NCBI GenBank assembly: GCA_024697885.1
Contig: JAILSA010000124.1
Location: 1 to 24,057, forward strand
Direction of reading: 5' to 3'
DNA: 24,057 nt
DNA from: Eubacterium sp.
GTDB taxonomy: Bacteria > Bacillota > Clostridia > Lachnospirales > Lachnospiraceae
Shown here: positions 8,906 through 15,346 of the stretch, piece by piece
Layout: each line of letters starts with the position of its first letter
How positions within the stretch are numbered: the first letter of the stretch is position 1
Translations under genes and position numbers: made by a program
Notes under the pieces: generated by a model
What the model was told of the DNA's origin: nothing
The model's input: the letters and a program-made list of their open reading frames with translations, nothing else
The model's database searches: none

Positions 8906-9493
8906 ATGGATGAACGTTTACAAAAACAGGTGGATTTTATTCTGGAAATAGACAAGGAAAAAAACATTTTGCGCCAGACCCACATCAGCGGCTACGAGAG
9001 GCAGGAAAATGATGCGGAGCACGCCTGGCATATGGCCATTATGGCCTATCTCCTGCGGGAATATTCTAACCAGCTCGTGGACATTGGAAGGGTTATGATT
9101 ATGTGCCTGATTCACGACGTGGTGGAAATTGATGCGGGAGACACCTATGCCTACGACACAGAGGGCCTCAAAACTCAGAAGGCCAGAGAGGACGCCGCCA
9201 AGGAGAGAATTTATTCCCTCCTGCCACCAGACCAGAAGGAGGAAATGATTGCCCTGTTTGACGAGTTTGAGGAAAACAAGACACCAGAGGCCAGGTTCGC
9301 CCATGCCATGGACAATTTTCAACCCCTTCTTCTCAATCACCACAACGGGGGCCGGGACTGGCAGCGCCACCAGGTCAAGGCCGACCAGGTCTACGGTCGG
9401 CAGGGCAAAACTGTGGAGGGGTCGGAGAGGATTTTTCAGGCAATTGACGAGATACTCAAGGAAAATATAGACAAGGGGAATATCCTGGAGTGA
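8906..9493 (+). CDS. HD-domain nucleotidase of the YfbR/HDDC2 type
   Basis: A 195-residue cytoplasmic metal-dependent phosphohydrolase. Motifs of the HD superfamily are in order: NDAEHAWH with His39, CLIHDVVEIDAGD with His70-Asp71 and Glu74, and HAMDNFQPLL with Asp136. The N-terminal FILEIDKEKNILRQT and the Ala-Glu-His-Ala-Trp-His signature match the HDDC2/YfbR group, whose characterised members remove phosphate from deoxynucleoside 5'-monophosphates. A role in dNMP turnover and nucleotide-pool cleaning is therefore likely. Length fits the family (about 180-200). It has its own promoter and a strong ribosome site (AAAGGAGAAAG) 8 nt upstream of the ATG. It appears monocistronic, as another promoter follows. 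The exact substrate is not readable from sequence. Confidence 0.88.
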   Translation: MDERLQKQVDFILEIDKEKNILRQTHISGYERQENDAEHAWHMAIMAYLLREYSNQLVDIGRVMIMCLIHDVVEIDAGDTYAYDTEGLKTQKAREDAAKERIYSLLPPDQKEEMIALFDEFEENKTPEARFAHAMDNFQPLLLNHHNGGRDWQRHQVKADQVYGRQGKTVEGSERIFQAIDEILKENIDKGNILE

Positions 9494-9537
9494 CTTAAAA
9501 AGTGAAGATTTTCAAAAATGAATTACATAATAAAAAC

Positions 9538-9566
9538 TTGACATTATATATATATGTATATAAAAT
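9538..9566 (+). promoter_or_regulatory. Strong sigma-A promoter before the membrane-anchored unknown gene
   Basis: A perfect -35 TTGACA (9538-9543), a 17-nt TA-repeat spacer and a -10 TAAAAT (9561-9566). The leader to the ATG at 9622 would be about 50 nt. The alternating TA tract may make the DNA unusually flexible. Confidence 0.7.
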
Positions 9567-9621
9567 TATTATGTTATGCCGTTTTAAAGGTGGCAGAATT
9601 GTGTTAGGGAGGAGAGAATTT

Positions 9622-10449
9622 ATGATAGTAGAAAAAAAGAAATATTTTATTTTAATTGGTGTTCTTTTGCTTGTTGTTGCGGGGATTATTGCTTTTTTTG
9701 TAATTAAACCTAAAAAAAACAAAGCCAAGATTGAGAAAGTACATTTTTCCAACAGTCAGGCGGAAATAAACAATAAGACCTACGAAATCGGTGATTACAC
9801 AGTGGCTTTGAAGAAGAGTATTTATTCTAAGAAAGGAAGAATAGGTAAACTTCTGTTTGAAGTGACCAAAAAGGATGGGAAGCCGGAGATTAAAAAGATA
9901 GCAGGAGATGGTCGAATTAGTTCTTTCGGAGCTGGAGATAATTGGATGATGATTACCATGTCAGCGTCGGGAACTATTTCCAGCACAGCATCCTATGAGG
10001 GAGATAAACTAAAAATCTTTACAGAGTTTAGCATGAACGCACCAGATGAGAGCAATCCGGATGAGGTTGAGGCTATAGAGAATTATCCTATTTACATATA
10101 TTGTAAGAATGACGAAGACTCAGATGATGGAAAGTATGGTTTCAAATTGGAAGAGAATAGTGACGAAAAGGAGATTAAGCTATTAGGGAGTCAGAGATTA
10201 GTCTACTCACCATTAGGTCTGACAATTTATTCTGATGCGAGGATTGGGAGAGCTCTTGTGGAGTTTGAAAACGCCAAGGGCAAGAAGAAGGTGGCCATGG
10301 ATGTGGAGAAGGAGTCTAGTGACATAGCCGGATTCTTCGGAAGTGGATGTGGAACTGGAGCTGGATATACTTATCAGTACACCTTTAAGAATCTCTATGA
10401 TGTGAGTAAAATTAAGAAGGTCTATGTAAATGGTAAGTGTGTAGGTTAA
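9622..10449 (+). CDS. Membrane-anchored extracytoplasmic protein of unknown function
   Basis: A 275-residue protein with a short basic cytoplasmic start (MIVEKKK), one membrane span at about residues 8-29 (YFILIGVLLLVVAGIIAFFV) and a basic stop-transfer KPKKNK. The remaining 240 residues should be outside the membrane. That part is beta-rich in character: YEIGDYTVALKK, GKLLFEVTKKDGKPEI, and a GSGCGTGAGYTYQYTFKNLYD stretch broken into glycines and tyrosines near the C-terminus. An acidic patch (NDEDSDDGKYG) lies in the middle. Two cysteines near the end could form a disulfide. I recognise no family. The start at 9622 follows GGGAGGAGAG; upstream in-frame codons lie in the AT-rich promoter region. 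It has its own promoter and a strong terminator, so it is a single-gene unit. Confidence 0.8.
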   Translation: MIVEKKKYFILIGVLLLVVAGIIAFFVIKPKKNKAKIEKVHFSNSQAEINNKTYEIGDYTVALKKSIYSKKGRIGKLLFEVTKKDGKPEIKKIAGDGRISSFGAGDNWMMITMSASGTISSTASYEGDKLKIFTEFSMNAPDESNPDEVEAIENYPIYIYCKNDEDSDDGKYGFKLEENSDEKEIKLLGSQRLVYSPLGLTIYSDARIGRALVEFENAKGKKKVAMDVEKESSDIAGFFGSGCGTGAGYTYQYTFKNLYDVSKIKKVYVNGKCVG

Positions 10450-10468
10450 AACTAAAAAGATTTTGGGT

Positions 10469-10518
10469 GGAGTTGAGCACTAACAATTTAAAAAAATGTT
10501 AGTGCTCAGCTCCTTTTT
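10469..10518 (+). terminator. Intrinsic terminator after the membrane-anchored protein
   Basis: A 17-bp inverted repeat at 10469-10485 and 10497-10513, with a single G·U pair and an 11-nt loop, followed directly by TTTTTGTGTT. This is a textbook Rho-independent terminator that separates this gene from the metal-efflux operon. Confidence 0.9.
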
Positions 10519-10540
10519 GTGTTAAATTAGGAAATTTTAA

Positions 10541-10569
10541 TTGACACCCATATGAGCAAGTGATACAAT
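10541..10569 (+). promoter_or_regulatory. Promoter of the metal-efflux operon
   Basis: A perfect -35 TTGACA (10541-10546), a 17-nt spacer and a -10 TACAAT (10564-10569). The operator palindrome begins at the last base of the -10, so a bound repressor would cover the transcription start. An extra half-site-like CATATGAGCA at 10549-10558 lies in the spacer. Confidence 0.8.
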
Positions 10570-10598
10570 GAACATATGAACAATAACTCATATGTTCA
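10569..10598. promoter_or_regulatory. ArsR/SmtB-type operator palindrome
   Basis: TGAACATATGA (10569-10579) and its exact reverse complement TCATATGTTCA (10588-10598) flank 8 nt. The inner ATATGAACA half-sites resemble known SmtB/CzrA operators, where ATATGAACA-type halves are recognised. The site covers the predicted transcription start and lies 24 nt before the sensor gene. This indicates autorepression by the downstream ArsR protein, released by metal. Confidence 0.75.
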
Positions 10599-10622
10599 AT
10601 TGACAAATGGGAGGTGATGAAG

Positions 10623-10928
10623 ATGGGAAAAAGCACAGTAGATACAATACAAGAAGATGAGCTCTACGATTTGGCTGAACTCTTCAAGGTGTTTGGTGAC
10701 TCCACCCGCATTCGAATTTTGCATGCCCTCTACAACCAGGAGAGAGCTGTGTCAGACATCGCGGAGAGCCTGAACATGACCCAGTCTGCTATTTCGCACC
10801 AACTCAGAATTTTAAAACAGTCCAAGTTGGTTAAGGCAAGACGAGATGGCAAGTCCATGCTTTATTCCCTGGCAGACGGACATGTCAGCACCATTATCGC
10901 CCAGGGAATTGATCATGTGCGAGAGTAG
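10623..10928 (+). CDS. ArsR/SmtB-family metal-sensing repressor, SmtB/CzrA type
   Basis: A 101-residue winged-helix repressor. The family core is clear: FGDSTRIRILHAL (24-36), the recognition helix MTQSAISHQLRILKQSKLV (52-70) and the wing RRDGKSMLYSL (73-83). The C-terminal helix carries Asp85, His87, His98 and Glu101. This is the spacing (0, +2, +13, +16) and residue set of the SmtB alpha-5 zinc site; CzrA has His at the last position. The alpha-3N cysteine motif (ELCVCDL type) of CadC is absent (it reads RAVSDIAESL). Zinc, perhaps with cobalt or cadmium, is therefore the likely inducer. The ATG at 10623 is favoured because GGGAGG ends 8 nt upstream; the GTG at 10614 falls inside that site. 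It is first in the operon with the HMA protein and the ATPase, and the palindrome upstream is its probable target. Confidence 0.9.
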   Translation: MGKSTVDTIQEDELYDLAELFKVFGDSTRIRILHALYNQERAVSDIAESLNMTQSAISHQLRILKQSKLVKARRDGKSMLYSLADGHVSTIIAQGIDHVRE

Positions 10929-10955
10929 AAAATAATAAAAATGGAGGAGTTCGTT

Positions 10956-11177
10956 ATGAAGAAAAAATTTAAAATGCAGGATTTGGATTGCGCAAACTGC
11001 GCTGCCAAGATGGAGGCAGGTATTAAGAAAATCGACGGTGTTACAGATGCGGTTATGAGCTTTATGACACAGAAGTTGACCATTGAGGCAGACGAGGATC
11101 GCTTTGAGGAAATTATGGATCAGGTAGAGAAGGTATGTGCATCCGTGGAGCCAGACTGCAGAGTGATTCGTTCCTAG
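10956..11177 (+). CDS. Free-standing HMA heavy-metal-binding protein
   Basis: A 73-residue single heavy-metal-associated domain. The metal site DLDCANCAAKME carries Cys12 and Cys15 in the GMDCxxC-like loop; the DCANCA version is typical of the N-terminal domain of ZntA/CadA Zn2+/Cd2+ ATPases. The rest follows the beta-alpha-beta-beta-alpha-beta fold (IKKIDGVTDAVMSFMTQKLTIEAD). The start at 10956 is chosen because GGAGG lies 7-8 nt upstream; an earlier in-frame ATG at 10941 overlaps that site. It sits between the ArsR sensor and an ATPase that lacks this domain, 12 nt before the latter. It probably delivers metal to, or regulates, that pump as a separate polypeptide. Confidence 0.88.
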   Translation: MKKKFKMQDLDCANCAAKMEAGIKKIDGVTDAVMSFMTQKLTIEADEDRFEEIMDQVEKVCASVEPDCRVIRS

Positions 11178-11189
11178 TGAGGTTTTTTT

Positions 11190-13052
11190 ATGACAAATAA
11201 GCAGAAGAAGATTCGCCTTCGCATTATAGTGGCAGGGCTTATGTTCGCGGGACTATTTACCTGCGAGAAGCTAGGACTCTTAGAGTCCCTGGCCTGGTAT
11301 GTCCGCTTTGTGATTTTTCTCGTTCCCTACCTGGTGGTGGGCTATGACATCATCTACAAGGCGGCCAGAAACATCAGCCACGGCCAGGTCTTTGATGAAA
11401 ATTTTCTTATGATGATAGCCACCTTTGGTGCCTTTGGAGTCCAGGAGTACTCGGAGGCCGTGGCGGTTATGCTCTTTTACCAGGTGGGTGAACTTTTCCA
11501 GTCCTACGCCGTGGGCAAGTCGCGCAAGTCCATTTCCGACATGATGGACATTGTGCCAGAGTATGCCAACCTAGAGGTGGATGGCAGGCTAGAGAAGGTG
11601 GACCCGGACGATGTAGAAGTGGGAAGCATAATCACCATAAAGCCGGGGGAGAGAGTGCCCCTGGACGGCCTGGTGGTAGAGGGCCAGTCCATGCTGGACA
11701 CGGCGGCTCTTACCGGAGAGTCCCTGCCTCGGGAAATAGGAGAGGGCCAGGAAATCATTAGCGGCTGCGTCAATGGATCCGGTACCCTGCGGGTAAAAAC
11801 CACCAGGGAATTTGACGATTCCACCGTGGCCAAAATTCTGGAATTAGTGGAAAATGCCAGCGCCAGAAAGGCAAAAGTGGAAAATTTTATTACCCGCTTT
11901 GCCAGATACTACACCCCGGTAGTGACTATTGGAGCAGTGATCTTAGCCCTGCTTCCGTCTCTGATTTGGGGGAATCCTCTGGAGTGGATTCAGAGGGCCT
12001 GCATTTTCCTTGTTATATCCTGTCCGTGTGCCCTGGTGATTTCCGTTCCCCTGGGATTTTTTGGAGGAATCGGAGCGGCATCCAAAATCGGTGTGTTAGT
12101 AAAGGGAAGCAACTTCCTTGAGGTGGTATCTCGGCTGGAGACCCTGGTTTTTGACAAGACGGGAACCTTGACCAGGGGGACCTTTGAGGTGACCTCCCTT
12201 CATCCTCACGGCATGACAAGTCAGGAACTTCTGGAACTGGCAGCCTACGGGGAAGCCTACTCCAACCACCCCATCGCCCTTTCCATTCGACAGGCTTATG
12301 GCCAGGAACTCGACTTGTCCCGTCTGTCGGAGACAGAGGAAGTGGCAGGACAGGGAATACAAACCCTTTTTGATGGGAAAAAGGTTTACGTTGGTAACCA
12401 AAAATTGATGGAGGCCGGAAACATTTCCTATGTGGAAAATAAAGAAATAGGAAGTCTGGTTTATGTGGCGGTGGAAGATCGCTTTGCCGGCTCGATTTTG
12501 ATTTCAGACCGCCTCAAGGAAGGGGCAGCAGATGCTATTGCCTCGGTAAAAAAAGAGGGAATAAAAAATTGCATTATGCTGACAGGTGACCGAAAACCTA
12601 TGGCCAAGGTCATGGCGGACACTTTGAAGTTAGATGGATACCGGGCGGAACTTTTGCCGGGAGACAAGGTAAAGGAAGTAGAGACCTTACTAGAGGCCAC
12701 CTCTCAGGAGGGCAAGCTGGCCTTTGTGGGAGACGGCATCAACGATGCCCCTGTTTTGTCCCGGGCAGATGTGGGAATTGCCATGGGAAGTCTGGGTTCT
12801 GACGCGGCCATAGAGGCAGCGGACCTGGTGATTATGGACGATGATTTGCGAAAGATTCCAGGGGTAATTCGCATTGCCAGAAAGACATTACGAATCGTAA
12901 GAGAAAATATAGTTTTTGCTCTGGGGGTCAAGGCCCTTGTGCTGGTTTTGGGAGCCCTGGGACTGGCCAACATGTGGGCGGCAGTTTTTGCCGATGTGGG
13001 AGTTTCTGTCATCGCCATTCTCAACTCCATGAGAACCCTGAGAACAAAATAA
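11190..13052 (+). CDS. zntA: P1B-2 Zn2+/Cd2+/Pb2+ exporting ATPase
   Basis: A 620-residue heavy-metal P-type ATPase that pumps metal out of the cell using ATP. Motifs in order: TGES (175-178, actuator), SCPCALVIS with the metal-binding CPC at 278-280, DKTGT with phosphorylated Asp322, the SNHP nucleotide-domain His-Pro at 360-361, GDGINDAP at 514-521. The C-terminal membrane part has Asn573-x7-Lys581-x20-Asp602-Val-Gly, the signature of the P1B-2 (ZntA/CadA) class for Zn2+, Cd2+ and Pb2+. About eight membrane segments are expected. It is shorter than E. coli ZntA (732) because the N-terminal HMA domain is encoded by the preceding gene. The start follows a TGAGG ribosome site 12 nt after that gene. 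Metal-induced expression via the ArsR sensor is likely. Confidence 0.92.
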   Translation: MTNKQKKIRLRIIVAGLMFAGLFTCEKLGLLESLAWYVRFVIFLVPYLVVGYDIIYKAARNISHGQVFDENFLMMIATFGAFGVQEYSEAVAVMLFYQVGELFQSYAVGKSRKSISDMMDIVPEYANLEVDGRLEKVDPDDVEVGSIITIKPGERVPLDGLVVEGQSMLDTAALTGESLPREIGEGQEIISGCVNGSGTLRVKTTREFDDSTVAKILELVENASARKAKVENFITRFARYYTPVVTIGAVILALLPSLIWGNPLEWIQRACIFLVISCPCALVISVPLGFFGGIGAASKIGVLVKGSNFLEVVSRLETLVFDKTGTLTRGTFEVTSLHPHGMTSQELLELAAYGEAYSNHPIALSIRQAYGQELDLSRLSETEEVAGQGIQTLFDGKKVYVGNQKLMEAGNISYVENKEIGSLVYVAVEDRFAGSILISDRLKEGAADAIASVKKEGIKNCIMLTGDRKPMAKVMADTLKLDGYRAELLPGDKVKEVETLLEATSQEGKLAFVGDGINDAPVLSRADVGIAMGSLGSDAAIEAADLVIMDDDLRKIPGVIRIARKTLRIVRENIVFALGVKALVLVLGALGLANMWAAVFADVGVSVIAILNSMRTLRTK

Positions 13053-13056
13053 GAAG

Positions 13057-13086
13057 AAGCGCTCATCGGCGGGTGAGCGCTTTTTT
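13057..13086 (+). terminator. Terminator of the metal-efflux operon
   Basis: AAGCGCTCA (13057-13065) and TGAGCGCTT (13074-13082) form a perfect 9-bp stem with loop TCGGCGGG, running into a T tract (13081-13086). It begins four bases after the ATPase stop codon. Confidence 0.88.
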
Positions 13087-13094
13087 GGTGTCAG

Positions 13095-13123
13095 TTGCAA
13101 AAAAGGCGAAATCATTGTATAAT
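13095..13123 (+). promoter_or_regulatory. Sigma-A promoter of the citrate synthase run
   Basis: A -35 TTGCAA (13095-13100), a 17-nt spacer and a perfect -10 TATAAT (13118-13123). It lies right after the preceding terminator and about 45 nt before the citrate synthase start. Confidence 0.7.
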
Positions 13124-13171
13124 CTATAGGAATTTTGCATGACAAAAAGATAGAAAGAAATGAGGAATAAA

Positions 13172-14533
13172 ATGGATAATAAGGCAATGATGGAATTGGA
13201 CCAGGAGCTAGATGCCAAGTTTGACGATTTGGTAAATTATTGCATGACTTCCGGTGCCATTGACCAGAATTTATACACAGAATATGACGTAAAGAGAGGA
13301 CTTCGCGACGCCAACGGTAAGGGTGTGCTCACCGGTCTGACTGAGATCTCTGACGTAGTGGGATTTTGCTTAGAGGACGGCAAGAAAATCCCTTGTGACG
13401 GTCAGCTCTACTACCAGGGTTACGATGTAGAGGATTTGATCAAAAAAATAGGAAAGAGTCATTACGGATTTGAGGAGATTACCTATCTCCTTCTTTTTGG
13501 CCAGCTGCCTACAGACCAGCAGAGAGCAGATTTTTTTGACATTCTGACCAGCTTACAGGAATTGTCCGGTCAGTTTGTTCGCGACGTCATCATGAAGGCC
13601 CCAAGTGCCAACATTATGAACGCCCTGCAAAAGAGTGTCCTGACCCTCTATTCCTATGACGATGCACCGGACGACACAGACGTTTCCAACGTACTTCGCC
13701 AGTCCCTGCAGCTCATTGGAAAAATGCCTTTGATTGCAGTTTATGCATATCACTCCTACCGCCATTTTTCCTTTGATGAAAACTTCTTTATCAGAACACC
13801 ACAGCCTGGCATGTCCACGGCGGAAAACATCCTGCAGATGATTCGTCCAGACGGCAAGTTTACAGACCTTGAGGCCAAGGTTCTGGACATCGCTCTCATA
13901 CTTCACGCAGAGCACGGTGGCGGTAACAACTCCACCTTTACCAACCATGTGGTAACCTCCTCGGGAACCGATACCTACTCCGCTATTTCCGCGGCAATCG
14001 CCTCCCTCAAGGGACCTCGTCACGGTGGTGCCAACCTGAAGGTTTTGCAGATGTTTGACGACATTAAGGACCACTGCAAGGATTGGAAAAACGAGGATCA
14101 AATTAGAGACTACCTGGATAAGATTTTGAATAAAGAGGCTTTTGACCAGTCGGGCTTGATTTATGGTATGGGCCATGCGGTTTACACCGTGTCTGACCCA
14201 AGAGAGAGAGTTTTGAAACGCTATGCAAAACTCCTGTCCGAGGAAAAAGGTCAGCAGGAGGAATTTGCCCTGTATGAGACCGTGGAAAATCTCTCCAAGG
14301 ACCTGATTATGAAAAAGCATATGCGCTACAAGCCAGTGTGTGCCAATGTAGATTTTTACAGTGGCTTTGTTTATACCATGCTTGGCATTCCGCGTGAGCT
14401 CTTTACTCCGATTTTTGCCATTGCCAGAATTTCTGGTTGGAGCGCTCACCGCTTAGAGGAGCTAGTGAACAAGGGCAAAATCATTCGCCCGGCCTACAAG
14501 TATGTGGGACAGCACAGAGATATTGAGGAGTGA
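13172..14533 (+). CDS. gltA: Citrate synthase
   Basis: Condenses oxaloacetate and acetyl-CoA to citrate; cytoplasmic, first step of the oxidative TCA branch, here probably serving glutamate synthesis. The 453-residue protein carries YYQGYDVEDLIKK, HAEHGGGNNSTF (His248 region), GPRHGGAN, GMGHAVYTVSDPRE (His335) and CANVDFYSG (Asp394), which supply the catalytic triad. An N-terminal extension of about 60 residues makes it longer than the roughly 370-residue Bacillus enzymes and resembles clostridial forms. A 2-methylcitrate synthase role is possible but has no supporting neighbours. Two starts are possible: ATG at 13172 after TGAGGAA, chosen here, or ATG at 13160 four codons earlier. It heads a run with a HAD phosphatase (5-nt gap) and a MurE-type ligase. 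Confidence 0.93.
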   Translation: MDNKAMMELDQELDAKFDDLVNYCMTSGAIDQNLYTEYDVKRGLRDANGKGVLTGLTEISDVVGFCLEDGKKIPCDGQLYYQGYDVEDLIKKIGKSHYGFEEITYLLLFGQLPTDQQRADFFDILTSLQELSGQFVRDVIMKAPSANIMNALQKSVLTLYSYDDAPDDTDVSNVLRQSLQLIGKMPLIAVYAYHSYRHFSFDENFFIRTPQPGMSTAENILQMIRPDGKFTDLEAKVLDIALILHAEHGGGNNSTFTNHVVTSSGTDTYSAISAAIASLKGPRHGGANLKVLQMFDDIKDHCKDWKNEDQIRDYLDKILNKEAFDQSGLIYGMGHAVYTVSDPRERVLKRYAKLLSEEKGQQEEFALYETVENLSKDLIMKKHMRYKPVCANVDFYSGFVYTMLGIPRELFTPIFAIARISGWSAHRLEELVNKGKIIRPAYKYVGQHRDIEE

Positions 14534-14538
14534 TACTC

Positions 14539-15330
14539 ATGGAAAAACATCTCATATTTTTGGATATCGATGGAACCCTCTTAGACAATGACAGGGACCT
14601 GGTGCCAGAGTCAGCCATAGAGGCTATAGGAAAGGCCAGGGAAAATGGCCATGAGGTCTTTCTCTGCACAGGCAGGTGCAGGGCTTTTATCCCGCATGTT
14701 GTGAGAAAAATCAAGTTAGATGGCATGGTGGCCGGCTGCGGTACCTCCATCTATTACAGGGGCAAGCAGCTGGTCCGCAAGCGCATGGCCCAGGAACTGC
14801 AAAGGGACATTGCCGAGGATTTGATTGACCTCCACCTGGATGGCATACTCGAGGGAGATGGGCACTGCTATTTTAGAGACCAGCCCTTTGTGGAGATTGT
14901 GAAGACTTTCTCAAAGTCCAATGCCAAGTACGGGGAAAATTGTATTCTCAGTTTTCAGCAGGAGGATAAGCTTAGCTTTGATAAGTTTTGCGTCTGGTAT
15001 GACGAGACGGGAGACATTGAGACCTTCAAGAAAAAATATGAGGATATTTTTGAGTTTATAGACCGAGCAGATGATTTTTACGAGGTGGTTCCCAGGGGCT
15101 ACTCCAAGGCCACAGGAATTGAATACCTCTGTCAGCTGACAGGGGTTTCTCGAAAGAACACCATCAGCATTGGGGATTCGGCCAACGACTTGTCCATGCT
15201 AGGTTACACTGGAATAAGTGTGGCCATGGGAGATGGCAACCCGGAGCTTTTTGAACGAGTGGATTATGTGACCACGGGAGTGGCCCAGGACGGAGTAAAA
15301 AATGCCCTAGAGCATTATCATTTGATATAG
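14539..15330 (+). CDS. HAD-superfamily phosphatase, Cof type
   Basis: A 263-residue cytoplasmic haloacid-dehalogenase-type hydrolase. Motif I FLDIDGTLLD near the N-terminus supplies the nucleophile Asp; motif II is LCTGR; motif IV GDSANDLSML is near the C-terminus; the RGYSKATGIEYL segment carries the motif III Lys. The large insert between motifs II and III (about residues 80-180) is the C2 cap of the Cof/YidA subfamily, whose members dephosphorylate sugar phosphates, nucleotides or flavin precursors. The substrate cannot be predicted. The ATG at 14539 follows GAGGAG (14525-14530), which lies inside the end of citrate synthase; the stop-to-start gap is 5 nt, so the genes are cotranscribed. 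MurE follows after 16 nt. Confidence 0.88.
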   Translation: MEKHLIFLDIDGTLLDNDRDLVPESAIEAIGKARENGHEVFLCTGRCRAFIPHVVRKIKLDGMVAGCGTSIYYRGKQLVRKRMAQELQRDIAEDLIDLHLDGILEGDGHCYFRDQPFVEIVKTFSKSNAKYGENCILSFQQEDKLSFDKFCVWYDETGDIETFKKKYEDIFEFIDRADDFYEVVPRGYSKATGIEYLCQLTGVSRKNTISIGDSANDLSMLGYTGISVAMGDGNPELFERVDYVTTGVAQDGVKNALEHYHLI

Positions 15331-15346
15331 AGGAAGGTGTGTTTCC

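Noticed and set aside
9495..9752. An 85-codon minus-strand frame over the promoter of the unknown membrane protein
   Set aside because: It covers a strong plus-strand promoter and AT-rich DNA, has low-complexity composition and no ribosome site.
10469..10513. Possible CIRCE (HrcA) operator because of GCACTAA-like arms
   Set aside because: CIRCE is TTAGCACTC-N9-GAGTGCTAA. Here the arms read in the opposite order (GAGCACTAA and TTAGTGCTC) and the hairpin is followed by a T tract after a stop codon, so it is a terminator.
13553..14449. A 298-codon open frame antisense to citrate synthase
   Set aside because: It is fully inside a conserved gene, with no promoter, ribosome site or protein motif; a shadow frame.
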